From contig NZ_QJUO01000016.1 in the NCBI RefSeq assembly GCF_004327335.1, positions 1 to 64,000 on the forward strand: 64,000 bases of DNA, in the 5' to 3' direction. Below, in pieces: positions 17,761-28,209 of the stretch. The stretch is from Stutzerimonas kirkiae (GTDB lineage Bacteria; Pseudomonadota; Gammaproteobacteria; Pseudomonadales; Pseudomonadaceae). Position 1 is the stretch's first letter; each line of letters begins with the position of its first letter. The notes below the pieces were generated by a model that searched no databases, was not told the origin of the DNA, and saw only the letters and a program-made list of their open reading frames with translations. A program made the position numbers and the translations under genes.

Positions 17761-19722
17761 TCACTCTCGCGACAGGGCATCGACCGGGTCCAGGCGTGCG
17801 GCGTTGCGCGCCGGCAGGTAGCCGAAAACCACCCCGATCAGGCTGGAACAGAGGAACGCCGCCACGATGGAGGCGCTGGAAAATACCAGGGGAAACTCAC
17901 TGGAAAGACGACTGAAAATAGCGCCGAAGGCCAATGCCGAAGCGACCCCGAGCGCCCCGCCGATCAGGCACACCAGTACCGCCTCGATCAGGAACTGCCG
18001 CAGGATGTCGCTCTGCCGCGCGCCGACCGCCATGCGCACGCCGATCTCGCGGGTACGCTCGGTCACCGACACCAGCATGATATTCATCACACCGATGCCC
18101 CCTACCAGTAGCGAAATCAGCGCGATGGTGGAGATCAGCACCGTCATGGTCTGGCTGGTCTTCTCGATGGTCTGGCGGATGGTATCGGTGTTGATGACGA
18201 AGAAATCCTGGGTGCCATGCCGGCGCGTCAGCAGGCGGATGATGCCCTGCTCGGCGGCATCGCTGGACACCTCGTCCTTGATGCGCACGGTGATGCTTTC
18301 CAGGTAGGACTGCCCGAGCATGCGATTCATGATCGAGGTATAGGGCATGTAGACGCGCAACGACTCGCTGTTACCGAACATGCTCTGCGCCGGCTCCAGC
18401 ACACCGACGATACGGCTCGGTACATTGCCCAGCAGTATCACCTCGCCCAGGGCGTTGCCCTTGCCGGAGAACAGCTTCTTCCAGGTGTTGTCATCGATCA
18501 CCACGCTCTGCGCCGAGGCCCGCACATCGGCCGCGTCGAAGCCCTGCCCCTGGGCGAACTTGAAACCCTTGGCACGGAAGAACTGCTCGCCCACGCCATT
18601 GATCGACACACTCAGGGCCTCCGAGCGATAGCGCAGGGTATTGGAACTGGATACCGAGGGCGTCACGCTGTCGACGAAGGGCTGCCTGGCCAGCGCATCG
18701 GCATCCGCAGGCACCAGGGTCTGGATACGCGCCGAACGCCGGTCGCCGAAGCCATTCCCGGGAAAGACATCCACGGTATTGGTACCGATGGAGGAAATGT
18801 TCTCCATGATCTGCTGCTGCGAGCCCTGCCCCAGCGCCACCACTGACACCACCGAAGCGATGCCGATGATGATCCCGAGCATGGTCAGGAAGGTGCGCAG
18901 CTTGTGCGCCAGCATGGCGCGCAAGGCCATGCGGAAGGCTTCGCCGAACTGTCCCAGCACGGCCCTCCAGGGATGTTCGCGCAACGTCACCGGCGCCAGT
19001 TCGCTCACATTCGCCAGGGGCTTGGCGGCACCTTCGCCAAGGCGGCGGTCGGCGACGATGCGCCCATCGCTGATCTCGATCAGGCGATCGGCGCTCCGTG
19101 CCACGCTCATATCGTGGGTGACGATGATCACCGTATGCCCCTGGGCATGCAGCTCACGCAACAGCTGGAGCATCTCCTGCCCGCTATTGCTGTCCAGGGC
19201 GCCGGTCGGTTCGTCGGCAAGGATGACCTGGCCGCCGTTCATCAGCGCACGGGCGACACTGACCCGCTGCTGCTGGCCGCCGGAAAGCTGGCCGGGGCGG
19301 TGCTCCAGGCGATTGCCCAGCCCCAGGCGCTGCAACAGCGCCACGCTGCGCTCGCGGCGCTCGCTCGGTTCGGTGCCGGCATAGATGGCGGGGATTTCCA
19401 CGTTGTCGCGGGCATCCAGGTCGGACAACAGGTGATAGCGCTGGAAGATGAAACCGAAATACTCGCGGCGCAGGTGCGCCAGTTCGTCGGCATCCAGGCT
19501 GGAGGTTTCGCGCCCGGCGATGCGATAGACCCCGGAGGTCGGTCGGTCCAGGCAGCCGAGGATATTCATCAGCGTCGACTTGCCGGAACCCGAGGCACCG
19601 ACGATGGCGACCATCTCGCCCTGCTCGATGCTCAGGTCGATATTCTCCAGCACCCGCACGGTCTGATCGCCAGCGGCGAACTCGCGATTCAGCCCCTGGA
19701 TTTCAAGCAATACCCGGCTCAT
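17761..19722 (-). CDS. macB: MacB/PvdT-type ABC exporter (ATPase fused to permease)
   Basis: This 653-residue protein has an N-terminal ABC ATPase with Walker [10 protein letters not shown], signature LSGGQQQRV and Walker [11 protein letters not shown]. It continues into a four-helix permease with a periplasmic MacB domain and a C-terminal FtsX domain ending [16 protein letters not shown]. It drives tripartite export of macrolides, siderophores or lipopeptides with the periplasmic adaptor upstream (1 bp gap) and the NodT channel downstream. The substrate is not evident. A pyoverdine-recycling role like PvdRT-OpmQ is one option. Confidence 0.92.
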   Translation of the reverse strand: MSRVLLEIQGLNREFAAGDQTVRVLENIDLSIEQGEMVAIVGASGSGKSTLMNILGCLDRPTSGVYRIAGRETSSLDADELAHLRREYFGFIFQRYHLLSDLDARDNVEIPAIYAGTEPSERRERSVALLQRLGLGNRLEHRPGQLSGGQQQRVSVARALMNGGQVILADEPTGALDSNSGQEMLQLLRELHAQGHTVIIVTHDMSVARSADRLIEISDGRIVADRRLGEGAAKPLANVSELAPVTLREHPWRAVLGQFGEAFRMALRAMLAHKLRTFLTMLGIIIGIASVVSVVALGQGSQQQIMENISSIGTNTVDVFPGNGFGDRRSARIQTLVPADADALARQPFVDSVTPSVSSSNTLRYRSEALSVSINGVGEQFFRAKGFKFAQGQGFDAADVRASAQSVVIDDNTWKKLFSGKGNALGEVILLGNVPSRIVGVLEPAQSMFGNSESLRVYMPYTSIMNRMLGQSYLESITVRIKDEVSSDAAEQGIIRLLTRRHGTQDFFVINTDTIRQTIEKTSQTMTVLISTIALISLLVGGIGVMNIMLVSVTERTREIGVRMAVGARQSDILRQFLIEAVLVCLIGGALGVASALAFGAIFSRLSSEFPLVFSSASIVAAFLCSSLIGVVFGYLPARNAARLDPVDALSRE

Positions 19723-19723
19723 C

Positions 19724-20908
19724 CTAGAACCTCATCCCGGGGCCACGGCGCATTTGCGTGGAGGAGCCCTGGGCGGCATCCCCCAGCACGATCTTCTCGC
19801 CCAGTTGCAGGCCATCCAGCACCTGGACATACAGGCTGTCCTCGATGCCGGTGCGGATCTTGCGCGGCTCGCTCCGCCCGTCGCCGCGCAAGACCTGCAC
19901 CGTATAGCTGCCATCACGGTTGGCGCTGCCCAGCGCCGCCACCGGGATACTCGGCGCGCCCTTGGCCTGGTCCAGCACGATATTCACTTCGGCGGTCATG
20001 GAAATGCGCAGGCGGCCATCCTCGTTGGGCACATCGAACACGCCGTTGTAATAGATAGCCGTGTCGGTGGAGGTGGTCGAACTGCTGTCGCTCTCGCTGT
20101 TGATCGAGTCGGGCGCCGGCTCGATCGCGCGCAGCGTCGCCTCATGGTATTTGCCCGGTTCGCCCAGGGTGGTGAAATAGACCGGCAGGCCGGCCTGCAC
20201 ATGCACCACATCGGCCTCGGAGATTTCCGCCTTGACCGTCATCTTGTCCAGTTGCGCCAGCTTGACCAGGGTCGGTGCCGATTGCGCCGAGTTCACCGTC
20301 TGGCCTTCCTTGACCACCACACCGACCACAGTGCCGTCGATGGGTGCGGTGATCTTGGTATAACCAAGGTTCAGCTCGGCACTGGAAACCTGCAACTGCG
20401 CCTGCTCGATCTGCGCATCCAGGGCCTCGATCTCGGCCTTGACCATCGCCAGGCTGGCCTCGGCGGTCTCGTAGTCTTCCCTGGAACTGGCATTCTGCGC
20501 CGACATGCTGCGCTGGCGCTCGAACGCCAGTTGCGCCTGTTTGCGCGAAGCCTGTTTGGCGGCACGCTGGGCCTTGACGTTGGCCAGCGCGGCACGGGCG
20601 TTCTTCAGGTCGTTCTGCTGGGTCAGCGAGTCGATCTCGGCGATCAGGTCGCCCTTCTTCACTTCATCGCCGAAATCCACCTTCAGCGACTCGATCCGCC
20701 CCGACACCTGGGCACCGACGCTCACCTGGTTGAAAGCCTGCAGGGTACCGGTGGCGACCACCGTGCGCTGGATATCCTGGGCGACCACCTCGGCGGTCAA
20801 CAGGCCCTGCGTGGAGGGTACGGAAAACAGACGGCTCCAGGCCAGCCAGGCGCCAAGCACCAGGACAGCCAGAACCGGAAGCAGATAACGCGGTCGCAAT
20901 AGACTCAT
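19724..20908 (-). CDS. macA: MacA/PvdR-type periplasmic adaptor (membrane fusion protein)
   Basis: This 394-residue adaptor has an N-terminal membrane anchor (about residues 5-25) and a lipoyl/barrel-sandwich domain ([29 protein letters not shown]). A long coiled-coil hairpin rich in K, Q, A and R spans roughly 95-190, followed by a beta-barrel with [24 protein letters not shown]. It links MacB to the outer-membrane channel. The start ATG at 20908 opens a normal anchor sequence; upstream in-frame codons do not. Confidence 0.9.
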   Translation of the reverse strand: MSLLRPRYLLPVLAVLVLGAWLAWSRLFSVPSTQGLLTAEVVAQDIQRTVVATGTLQAFNQVSVGAQVSGRIESLKVDFGDEVKKGDLIAEIDSLTQQNDLKNARAALANVKAQRAAKQASRKQAQLAFERQRSMSAQNASSREDYETAEASLAMVKAEIEALDAQIEQAQLQVSSAELNLGYTKITAPIDGTVVGVVVKEGQTVNSAQSAPTLVKLAQLDKMTVKAEISEADVVHVQAGLPVYFTTLGEPGKYHEATLRAIEPAPDSINSESDSSSTTSTDTAIYYNGVFDVPNEDGRLRISMTAEVNIVLDQAKGAPSIPVAALGSANRDGSYTVQVLRGDGRSEPRKIRTGIEDSLYVQVLDGLQLGEKIVLGDAAQGSSTQMRRGPGMRF

Positions 20909-21058
20909 TGGGATAGACTCGCCGACAACACTTGCAGGAATGTGCGGACACCGCCGCACGCTAGCGGTCGCCACTATAAGCGATGGCAAATACATGGGTG
21001 GGTAAGAGTGGTGTCAGGGTTTGGTAAAGATCGCATCCACCCTTTTACAGGAGGCACG

Positions 21059-22093
21059 ATGTCACTCGGGATCGACGCGAAAGACCTGCGCCAGGCGGTC
21101 CAGGCCGGCATTCTGCAACCCGGCCAGGACCAGGCGCTGCTGGAGTTCCTCAGCGGCAGGCCGCAACGGCGCGGCAGTTTCCAACTGGCCCATGTGGCCT
21201 ATTACCTCGGTGCCCTGCTGATCATGGGCGCACTGGGCTGGCTGCTCAACGAAGCCTGGACGAGCCTGGGCGACAGCGCCCTGCTGGCCCTTGGCGGCAG
21301 CTACCTGCTACTGACGGCGGCGGCAGGCATCGCACTATGGCGCCGGCAGCGCTTCATTCCCGGCGGCCTGCTGGCTTCGGTGGCCGTCAGCCTGGTGCCA
21401 CTGGTCAGCTTCGCGGCGCTGCGCCTGCTCGATCTGTGGCCACAGGGCCAGTACGACTTCGATGACTACTATCGCTATATCGACAGCCAATGGCTGATTC
21501 TCGAAGTCGCCACCATACTGGCCGGTCTCCTGATGCTGCGGCTGGTGCCCTTTCCCTTCATCGTGATGCCGATTGCCCTGGCGCTCTGGTTCATGTCGAT
21601 GGACCTGGGCCGGCTGCTCTTCCCCGACAGCTTCGGCTGGAACGACCGTTGCCTGGTTTCCCTGCTGTTCGGCCTGGCAGTGCTGCTGCCCAGCCTGTGG
21701 CTGGATGGCCGCCGCCAGGGCGATTTCGCCTTCTGGGGCTACCTGGCCGGGCTGCTGGCGTTCTGGGGCGGCCTGACGATGATGGAAAGCAACAGCGAAA
21801 TCGGCAAACTGTTCTACTGCCTGGTCAACCTGCTGCTGCTGGTCTTTGCCGTGCTGCTGCGCCGCCCACTGTTCATGGTCTTCGGCGGCCTTGGCCTGGC
21901 CGGCTACCTGTCCTACCTGGCACGCGAGGTATTCGCCGATTCGCTGCTGTTCCCGCTCTTCGTCAGCCTGATCGGTATCGTCCTGATCGCCCTCGGCATG
22001 CTCTACCAGAAGCACCGCGAGAGCCTGACCGCCAGCCTGCGCCGGCGACTGCCGCAGCGCTGGCTGGAGCTCCTGCCGGCCCTGCGCCGTTGA
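21059..22093 (+). CDS. DUF2157-like multi-pass membrane protein
   Basis: This 344-residue protein has a soluble N-terminus of about 45 residues (RQAVQAGILQPGQDQALLEFL) resembling the DUF2157 pre-membrane region. It is followed by about ten hydrophobic helices with short loops. Its function is unknown. The start ATG at 21059 follows CAGGAGG. It is divergent from macA and is followed by an alpha/beta hydrolase gene 47 bp downstream, so the two may form an operon. Confidence 0.75.
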   Translation: MSLGIDAKDLRQAVQAGILQPGQDQALLEFLSGRPQRRGSFQLAHVAYYLGALLIMGALGWLLNEAWTSLGDSALLALGGSYLLLTAAAGIALWRRQRFIPGGLLASVAVSLVPLVSFAALRLLDLWPQGQYDFDDYYRYIDSQWLILEVATILAGLLMLRLVPFPFIVMPIALALWFMSMDLGRLLFPDSFGWNDRCLVSLLFGLAVLLPSLWLDGRRQGDFAFWGYLAGLLAFWGGLTMMESNSEIGKLFYCLVNLLLLVFAVLLRRPLFMVFGGLGLAGYLSYLAREVFADSLLFPLFVSLIGIVLIALGMLYQKHRESLTASLRRRLPQRWLELLPALRR

Positions 22094-22140
22094 CTGCGGC
22101 GCCACAGCATGGCGATGGCGCCCTCCACGAAACCGAGTCG

Positions 22141-23007
22141 ATGAAACCCATGCCTTCGACACTCACCGCCGCAGACGGCTATACCCTCGGAGTCACCCGC
22201 TACCCCGCCAGCGGAACACTGCGCGGGCGCCTGATCGTCGCCGGCGCGACCGCCGTCCCCCAGGGCTTCTACCGGCGCTTCGCGCTGTACACGAGTGCAC
22301 AGGGGTTCGAGACGCTGACGCTGGATTATCGCGGCATCGGCCTGTCACGCCCGGCATCGCTGAAAGGCTTCCGCATGAACCTGCTGGACTGGGGACGGCT
22401 CGACCTGGCCGCGGCGGTGGAGGCCATGGGCGGCGATGACCTGCCACTGTATATCGTCGGCCACTCGTACGGTGGCCATGGCTTCGGCCTGCTGCCCAAT
22501 CACCAGGCGGTTTCCGGCTTCTACGGCTTCGGTGTCGGCGCAGGCTGGCACGGGCACATGCCACTGGCCGAACGCTTGAAAGTGCTGGCGATGTGGCGCC
22601 TGGTGCTGCCGCCGCTGACCTACTGGAAAGGCTACTGCCCGTGGAAAATACTCGGCCTGGGCGAAGACCTGCCCCTCGATGTCTACCGCCAGTGGCGCCA
22701 CTGGTGCGGCTTCCCGCGCTATTTCTTCGACGACCCGGCCATGCACGGCATCGAAGAACAATTCGCCGCCGTACGCACACCGATCCTCGCCGCCAACGCC
22801 CTGGACGACCTGTGGGCCATGCCCCGCTCGCGGGATGCCTTCCTCGAAGGCTACAGCAGCGCCCCCATCACTCGCCTGGACCTCGACCCCGCACAATGGG
22901 GCGGCCAGATAGGCCATATGGGCTATTTCCGGGCAGCGGCCGAACCGCTCTGGCAGGAAGTGCTGAAGTGGTTCGCGAGCCTGCCGCCACGGCCAGCGCT
23001 GCCGTAG
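22141..23007 (+). CDS. Alpha/beta hydrolase
   Basis: This 288-residue protein has a nucleophile elbow GHSYGGHGF (Ser near residue 113), an oxyanion-region TLDYRGIGLSRP and a late IGHMGYFR motif that probably supplies the catalytic His. It resembles the serine aminopeptidase/DUF1749 type of alpha/beta hydrolases of unknown substrate. No signal peptide is seen, so it should be cytoplasmic. It follows the DUF2157-like gene at short distance on the same strand. Confidence 0.8.
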   Translation: MKPMPSTLTAADGYTLGVTRYPASGTLRGRLIVAGATAVPQGFYRRFALYTSAQGFETLTLDYRGIGLSRPASLKGFRMNLLDWGRLDLAAAVEAMGGDDLPLYIVGHSYGGHGFGLLPNHQAVSGFYGFGVGAGWHGHMPLAERLKVLAMWRLVLPPLTYWKGYCPWKILGLGEDLPLDVYRQWRHWCGFPRYFFDDPAMHGIEEQFAAVRTPILAANALDDLWAMPRSRDAFLEGYSSAPITRLDLDPAQWGGQIGHMGYFRAAAEPLWQEVLKWFASLPPRPALP

Positions 23008-23207
23008 GCCATGCGCACCGCTTTCGTCCTCCAGATGCGTACGGCGCCCCCATACGCCGTACCGACCAAAGTCGCAAAACATTGACTGGCCTGTTCGCCA
23101 TCCGCCGTCTATCGTAGACACGCCATGCACTGGATTGATGGCAAAGCATGCGGAGCATGGCACCCGCCCGTGATCACTCGACACGGCACCAGACAAGGAA
23201 CAGTCCA

Positions 23208-24674
23208 ATGAAGAAAGCCCTATCCATCGGCATCGTCGCCTCGGCAACGATCCTCTCCGCCTACGCCCAGGCGCAACAGCCCGCCACTCCATCGGCCTCT
23301 GCGGGCGGCGCGACAGGCCTGCTCTATATCCGCAAGAACGCCCACAGCCCGGAAGCCGAGGCCGACCTGCAGGCACTGGACCAGGCATTGAAGAAAATGC
23401 GTGCCCTGGGCTGTGCCGATCCGCGCAGTTGGTATTACCAGGGCGCCACCCATGCCATTCCGGCAACGATCCCGAATGGCGACAACCCGCTCTGCCCCTC
23501 CTACACACAGATCAGCCAGTTGAAGTGGGGCTGGAATACCTGCACCCACCTGGACGGCTCCGAGATCCATTTCCTGGTCTGGCACCGGCTGTATATCCAG
23601 CACTTCGAATCGATCGTGCGCACGCTCTCTGGCAAGGCAGACTTCGCGTTGCCCTACTGGGACTACACCAATCCGGCCAACCGGGTCCTACCCGCAGCCC
23701 TGCGCGACAGCGCCTCCAGCCTGTATGCCGAGGCACGCTTGCCCAGCCTCAACGACGGCAAGAACATCAGCCCGGAGATGGACGAGGCCCTGGATACCAC
23801 CACCCTGTTCCAGAACCAGGTCTTTGCCGTCTTCAACAGCCAGATAGATGCCGCCCCACATGGCGCCATGCACCTTTACATCGGTGGCCAGACCGACAAG
23901 CTGACCATGTGGAACCCGATCTACCGCAAGGAAACCAATGGCCTGATGGCGCTGGTGCCCTCCGCCGGCTTCGACCCGGTGTTCTGGCTCCACCACGCGA
24001 ACATCGACTACCTGTGGCAGACGTGGGAAAACTCGGCGAACGGCGTGCGCCCGACCCTGGCCGAACTGCAAGCGGTGCCCTGGCCGTACCAGTTCCACGA
24101 TGGCACCGGCAAACGCCACGAATACACCATTCCCGAGGCCTACAAGACAGCCTTCAACCCGAATTACGTCTACGACCAGTTGCGTAGTGGCATCGCCGCC
24201 CTCGACAGCCAGAAACATACCCGTCTGCTGCAACTCAACCAGCAACGCAACGACAACAAGCGCGTGCTGTGGAGCGAGCAACCCGACGAGCCCGTCAAAG
24301 GCGGGCAGCTCGAACTGGCGCCGGCGCAGGCCGCCAAGGCCCGTGCCTCCGTCCTGTCGGCCCAGGCCGCTTTATCGCCGCTCGTCCTGCAACTGACCGT
24401 CTCCTTCGTCAAGGAACCCGAGGACACCTACGCGGTGTATATCGTCGATGCCAGCGGTACGCAAAAGCTGGCCGGCCTGCTGACCTTCTTCGGCGCGGGC
24501 CACCATGCCGGCTTCGACTCCGGCCATGATCACGCCCATGAAGGGCGGAAAACCTTCCTCCTCGACGTGTCCGACGAACTGCAGCCCGAGAGCGACTACC
24601 GCATCCTGATCAAGAAACAGCGCGAACCGGTGGACGAGATAACCGTCAGGGAAGTCAGCCTGCTGAGTTATTGA
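23208..24674 (+). CDS. Exported tyrosinase (type-3 copper enzyme)
   Basis: This 488-residue protein has an N-terminal signal peptide (about residues 1-22, ending YAQAQ). Copper-binding segments are visible. The CuA site includes HLDGSEIHFLVWHRLYIQHFE. The CuB site includes HGAMHLYIGG and DPVFWLHHANIDYLWQTWE, with the family's DPVFWxHHxxxD signature. It should oxidise mono- or diphenols to quinones outside the cytoplasm. A C-terminal beta-rich domain of about 130 residues (HAGFDSGHDHAHEG) resembles the capping or polyphenol-oxidase domain of longer tyrosinases. No caddie or copper-chaperone gene adjoins it. Confidence 0.9.
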   Translation: MKKALSIGIVASATILSAYAQAQQPATPSASAGGATGLLYIRKNAHSPEAEADLQALDQALKKMRALGCADPRSWYYQGATHAIPATIPNGDNPLCPSYTQISQLKWGWNTCTHLDGSEIHFLVWHRLYIQHFESIVRTLSGKADFALPYWDYTNPANRVLPAALRDSASSLYAEARLPSLNDGKNISPEMDEALDTTTLFQNQVFAVFNSQIDAAPHGAMHLYIGGQTDKLTMWNPIYRKETNGLMALVPSAGFDPVFWLHHANIDYLWQTWENSANGVRPTLAELQAVPWPYQFHDGTGKRHEYTIPEAYKTAFNPNYVYDQLRSGIAALDSQKHTRLLQLNQQRNDNKRVLWSEQPDEPVKGGQLELAPAQAAKARASVLSAQAALSPLVLQLTVSFVKEPEDTYAVYIVDASGTQKLAGLLTFFGAGHHAGFDSGHDHAHEGRKTFLLDVSDELQPESDYRILIKKQREPVDEITVREVSLLSY

Positions 24675-24822
24675 AACCGATGAGCGAATGCCCCGCCCAG
24701 CCGAGGACCCGGCAGGCGGGGTAGCGGACCGTCAGTCGTGCTCATCGCCTCGCCCCGGCATACAGGCCACAGGACACGATCAATCCATCCGCACCATGGC
24801 ACTTGCCAGTAGCTACCAGACG

Positions 24823-24854
24823 CAGGAAAGCCCGTAGTTACACGGGCTTTCCTG
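24823..24854. terminator. Strong intrinsic terminator, probably of guaA
   Basis: CAGGAAAGCCCGT (24823-24835) pairs with ACGGGCTTTCCTG (24842-24854) in a 13-bp perfect stem with a 6-base loop. A-rich and T-rich flanks let it act in either direction. On the minus strand it lies 42 bp after the GTGGGAGTGA sequence at 24896-24905. That is where the terminator of guaA would sit if this is the chromosomal remnant of the guaA 3' end. It also lies downstream of the tyrosinase gene. Confidence 0.75.
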
Positions 24855-24895
24855 TATTTACCGTTATCGGGTGCCGGTCTATGCCAGACGCCCAA

Positions 24896-24905
24896 TCACT
24901 CCCAC
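24896..24905 (-). other. Putative outer att junction of element A (guaA tail)
   Basis: On the minus strand this reads GTGGGAGTGA. The last seven codon-aligned bases of guaA (Trp-Glu-stop) would read TGG GAG TGA, matching the guaA tail at 46543-46552 (GTGGGAATGA) at 9 of 10 positions with a synonymous Glu codon. Similarity between the LysR fragment and the intact copy at 63,780 stops here, and a strong terminator follows. I infer the chromosome-island boundary. Confidence 0.55.
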
Positions 24906-25330
24906 GTCGTACAGATCATCATGCAGTCCCTGGATCTGCCGCGACAGCGGCACCTCGAAGAAGCGGATTTCGACCTCGGGTTCTTCCTGGCGACAAGGGC
25001 GAGCAACGCAGGCAAACGCGAAGGCGTGATGCCGTCGGAGAGCGCTATGCGCAACTGGCCATGGAAGCCATTCGCCGCCGCCTTCACGCTGTCGCGCGCC
25101 TGCTGCAAGGCGGCGAAGACGCGCGGCACATGGTCGAGGAACAGCTTGCCCGCGCGGGTCAGCCGCGTGCTGCGCGTGGTGCGGGCGAACAGCACCACAC
25201 CCAGTTCTTCCTCAAGCTCCTTGATGGCGCGCGACAGCGGCGATTGCTCGATGTGCAACTTCTCGGCAGCACGAGCGAAGTGAAGTTCTTCGGCCACGGC
25301 CAGGAAGCAACGCAGATGCCGCAACTCCAT
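24896..25330 (-). pseudogene. Truncated, frameshifted LysR-type regulator (traR-like)
   Basis: It begins MELRHLRCFLAVAEELHFARAAEKLHIEQ, a standard LysR winged-helix start, and runs through QQARDSVKAAANGFHGQLRIALSDG, nearly identical to the intact gene at 63,265. Around 25,005 the reading frame shifts, since the expected CRQEEPEVEIR follows only in another frame. The homology ends after the DLYDVG codons at the guaA-like sequence. About the last half of the effector domain is missing. It lies 14 bp downstream of glyA. Nucleotide similarity to the 63-kb copy is roughly 80% by eye, so it is a relative, not a recent duplicate. Confidence 0.85.
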
Positions 25331-25344
25331 CCGACGGCCTCTCT

Positions 25345-26616
25345 CTATTTGTAGACAGGATGGCGACGGCACAGATTCGCCACCTGCTCCCTCACCCGAT
25401 CACGCACCGTCGTCCGCTCGTCGCTACCGATTTCCAGCGCATCCAGCACGTCGCACAGCCAGTGCGCCAGTTGTTCGCATTCGGCCACGCCGAAGCCGCG
25501 CGTGGTGACGGCTGGCGTGCCGATGCGAATGCCTGAAGTCACGAACGGCGAGCGCGGGTCGTTGGGCACCGAGTTCTTGTTCGTCGTGATCCAGGCGTCG
25601 GCCAGTGCCGCGTCCGCATCCTTGCCGGTGTACGGCTTGGCGGACAGGTCGATCAGCATCAGGTGGTTGTCGGTGCCGCCGGAAACGACACGATAGCCGC
25701 GCTGCTGGAGCACCGCCGCCATGGCGCGGGCGTTGGTCACCACCTGGCGCTGGTAGGTCTTGAACTCGGGCCGCAGCGCTTCCTTGAAGGCCACCGCCTT
25801 GGCGGCGATAACGTGCATCAGCGGGCCGCCTTGGACGCCGGGGAACACGGCGGAATCGAGCTTCCTGTAGAAATCTTCGTCCTGCCCCTTGGCGAGGATG
25901 ATGCCGCCGCGTGGGCCGCGCAGGGTCTTGTGGGTGGTGCTGGTGACCACATGGGCGTGGGGCAGCGGGTTCGGGTATTCGCCCGCCGCCACCAGGCCGG
26001 CGACGTGGGCCATGTCCACCCAGAAGATGGCGCCCACCTTGTCGGCGATGGCGCGCATGCGCGCCCAGTCCTTGTGCCGCGAGTAGGCGGAGAAGCCGCC
26101 GATCAGCATCCTTGGGCGGGTTTGCAGTGCGATGCGCTCCATCTCGTCGTAGTCGATCAGGCCGGTGTCGGGGTTCAGGCCGTAGGGCACGATCTTGTAG
26201 TGCCGGCCGGAGAAGTTGGATGGGTTGCCGTGGGTCAGGTGGCCGCCCTGGGCCAGGTTCATGCCCATCACGGTGTCGCCGGGCCTGGCCAGCGCCAGGA
26301 ACACCGCCGCGTTGGCCTGGGCGCCGGCATGGGGCTGGACGTTGACCCAGTCGCAGTCGAACAGCGCCTTGAGCCGCTCGATGGCCAGGCGCTCGGCCAC
26401 GTCCACGTTCTCGCAGCCGCTGTAGTAGCGCTTGCCGGGATAGCCCTCGGCGTACTTGTTGGTGAACACCGAGTTCTGGATGGCCATCACCAGCGGGCTA
26501 GCGTAGTTCTCGGAGGCGATCAGTTCGACGTGGTCTTCCTGGCGGCGTTCTTCGTGCTGGACGGCCTGGGCCAGTTCGGGGTCGAAGTCGGCCAGGGTCA
26601 GGGATGCGTCATACAT
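25345..26616 (-). CDS. glyA: Serine hydroxymethyltransferase (accessory copy)
   Basis: This 423-residue PLP enzyme interconverts serine and glycine with tetrahydrofolate. It has the intact PLP-lysine motif [12 protein letters not shown], the [15 protein letters not shown] start region and the tetramer/active-site [20 protein letters not shown] motif. Length matches the family. It lies on a mobile island behind PLP-related genes, so it is most likely a second copy beside the chromosomal glyA. It is the last intact gene of the minus-strand operon, directly after a broken trpA. Confidence 0.93.
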   Translation of the reverse strand: MYDASLTLADFDPELAQAVQHEERRQEDHVELIASENYASPLVMAIQNSVFTNKYAEGYPGKRYYSGCENVDVAERLAIERLKALFDCDWVNVQPHAGAQANAAVFLALARPGDTVMGMNLAQGGHLTHGNPSNFSGRHYKIVPYGLNPDTGLIDYDEMERIALQTRPRMLIGGFSAYSRHKDWARMRAIADKVGAIFWVDMAHVAGLVAAGEYPNPLPHAHVVTSTTHKTLRGPRGGIILAKGQDEDFYRKLDSAVFPGVQGGPLMHVIAAKAVAFKEALRPEFKTYQRQVVTNARAMAAVLQQRGYRVVSGGTDNHLMLIDLSAKPYTGKDADAALADAWITTNKNSVPNDPRSPFVTSGIRIGTPAVTTRGFGVAECEQLAHWLCDVLDALEIGSDERTTVRDRVREQVANLCRRHPVYK

Positions 26617-26625
26617 GGAGGTGTC

Positions 26626-26912
26626 CTATGGCTTGGAGTGTTCGGGTTTGAAGGCGTGATCCGGCTCGGGCGTATCCAGGTCCAGTTGGTGGCGCACGTC
26701 GCGGATCAGGTCGCTGGCCGCCGCCAGCGCCTTGGCCGCCGGTTTGCCGGCCAGGCGTTCGATGAGCCAGCAACCGATCACCACGGCATCGGCCATCCGG
26801 GCGACTGCGCTGGCGTGATGTCCACGCCTGGATACCCGGCGATGACGTAGGGAATCAGCGCCTTGCGGCCCTGCTGTGCAAGCGCGTGGAAGGTCGCGTC
26901 GATCCGGTTCAT
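26626..26912 (-). pseudogene. trpA: trpA remnant (tryptophan synthase alpha, internal deletion)
   Basis: The first roughly 33 codons ([20 protein letters not shown], then PYVIAGYPG) match the N-terminus of TrpA. Shortly after, the frame meets a stop. A second frame reads [20 protein letters not shown], the C-terminal phosphate-binding region of TrpA, and runs to a stop at 26626. The catalytic middle (about 180 residues) is gone, so this is an internal deletion with a frame change at about 26,806. It sits inside the operon between the aminotransferase and glyA and may still carry translation signals. Confidence 0.85.
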
Positions 26913-26976
26913 GGGCGGACGCCTTGGGACACGCCCGCCATGGCGAAGGCCGGGTGTGCGGTAGACGGCTTGCACG

Positions 26977-28209
26977 TCACGTCGCCGCTTCCATGTGCGC
27001 AGCCGCTTCATCCGTTGCCGCGCCATTCGTCGCGCTCGCCGATAGCAGGCGAGCCACACGCACCACGATGTCGTCGATCTGCAGTTCATCGCAGACCAGC
27101 GGCGGCAGCAGCCGGATGACGGTGTCGCGGGTCACGGTGATGAGCAGGCGCTGTTCCTCCAGTGCCTGCCCCACCAGTTCCTTGCAGGGTTGGTCCAGTT
27201 CAATCCCCACCATCAGGCCCTGGCCGCGAATGGCGGTGACGTTCGGGTGATCGCTCAGCGCCTTGCGCAATCCCGCGAGCAAGCGCGCGCCCAGTACGGC
27301 AGCGCGCTCCGGCAGCTTGTCGCGCGCCATGATGTCCAGCACGGTGCAGGCCACCCGGCAGGCCAGCGGATTGCCGCCGAAAGTCGAGCCGTGCTGGCCG
27401 GGCGAGAACAGGTCGGCCGCTGTACCCCGCGCCAGGCAGGCGCCGATGGGAAAGCCGTTGCCCAGCGCCTTTGCCAGGGTCATCACGTCCGGCGCAATGC
27501 CTGCATGCTGATATCCGAACCAGTTGCCGGTACGGCCCAGGCCGGTCTGGATTTCATCAAGCATCAGCAGCCAACCATGCTGGTCGCACAACGCCCGCAA
27601 TTCGCGCAGGTAGTCGGCGCTGGCCACCCGGATGCCGCCTTCGCCCTGCACCGGCTCGATCAGCACCGCCACGATGTCGGGCGACTGTTCGGCCGCCTGG
27701 CGCACCGCGCCGATGTCGTCGTAGGGCACGCGCAGGAAGCCCTCCGGCAACGGCCCAAAGCCGTGCTGGTTGGCCGGGTTGTCGGTGGCCGCCAGCGTGG
27801 CCAGGGTCCGGCCATGGAAGGCGTTGCCCATGACCAGGATCTTCGGCCGCGCGACCTGCTTGCGATGCCCATGCAGCCTCGCCAGTTTGAATGCGGTTTC
27901 GTTGGCCTCCGCGCCGGAATTGCAGAAGAAGGCGTTCTGCATGCCGGTCAGCGCGCACAGGCGTTCGCCCAGCCGTTCCTGCCAGTCGATGCGAAAGACG
28001 TTGGAGGTGTGCAGCAGCATCCCCGCCTGCTCGGCGATGACGACCGCGATATCCGGATGGGCGTGGCCCAGGCTGGTGACCGCGACGCCGGCGATGGCAT
28101 CCAGGTACTCCACGCCCTGTTCGTCCCAGAGGCGCGCACCGCTGCCGCGCACGAACGAAACGGGTTGCCGGGCGTAGGCGTCCATCAGGTGGGAAATGGC
28201 TGCTTGCAT
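26977..28209 (-). CDS. Class III aminotransferase (acetylornithine aminotransferase-like)
   Basis: This 410-residue PLP-dependent enzyme has the subgroup II aminotransferase motifs [17 protein letters not shown], a [18 protein letters not shown]-binding Asp region and [18 protein letters not shown] with the Schiff-base Lys. It resembles ArgD/AstC enzymes that transaminate acetylornithine or other omega-amino acids with 2-oxoglutarate. The substrate is unassigned. Its start (28209) lies inside the last 25 bp of pdxY, indicating translational coupling within the B6 operon. Confidence 0.88.
   Translation of the reverse strand: MQAAISHLMDAYARQPVSFVRGSGARLWDEQGVEYLDAIAGVAVTSLGHAHPDIAVVIAEQAGMLLHTSNVFRIDWQERLGERLCALTGMQNAFFCNSGAEANETAFKLARLHGHRKQVARPKILVMGNAFHGRTLATLAATDNPANQHGFGPLPEGFLRVPYDDIGAVRQAAEQSPDIVAVLIEPVQGEGGIRVASADYLRELRALCDQHGWLLMLDEIQTGLGRTGNWFGYQHAGIAPDVMTLAKALGNGFPIGACLARGTAADLFSPGQHGSTFGGNPLACRVACTVLDIMARDKLPERAAVLGARLLAGLRKALSDHPNVTAIRGQGLMVGIELDQPCKELVGQALEEQRLLITVTRDTVIRLLPPLVCDELQIDDIVVRVARLLSASATNGAATDEAAAHMEAAT

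Noticed and set aside
24691-24721. Tyrosinase terminator (CCCCGCC with GGCGGGG)
   Set aside because: The 7-bp stem has a 17-base loop and no T run; the 13-bp hairpin at 24,823 is a better candidate.
24896-25330. Intact LysR regulator
   Set aside because: The frame shifts near 25,005 and the effector domain ends abruptly at the guaA-like sequence.
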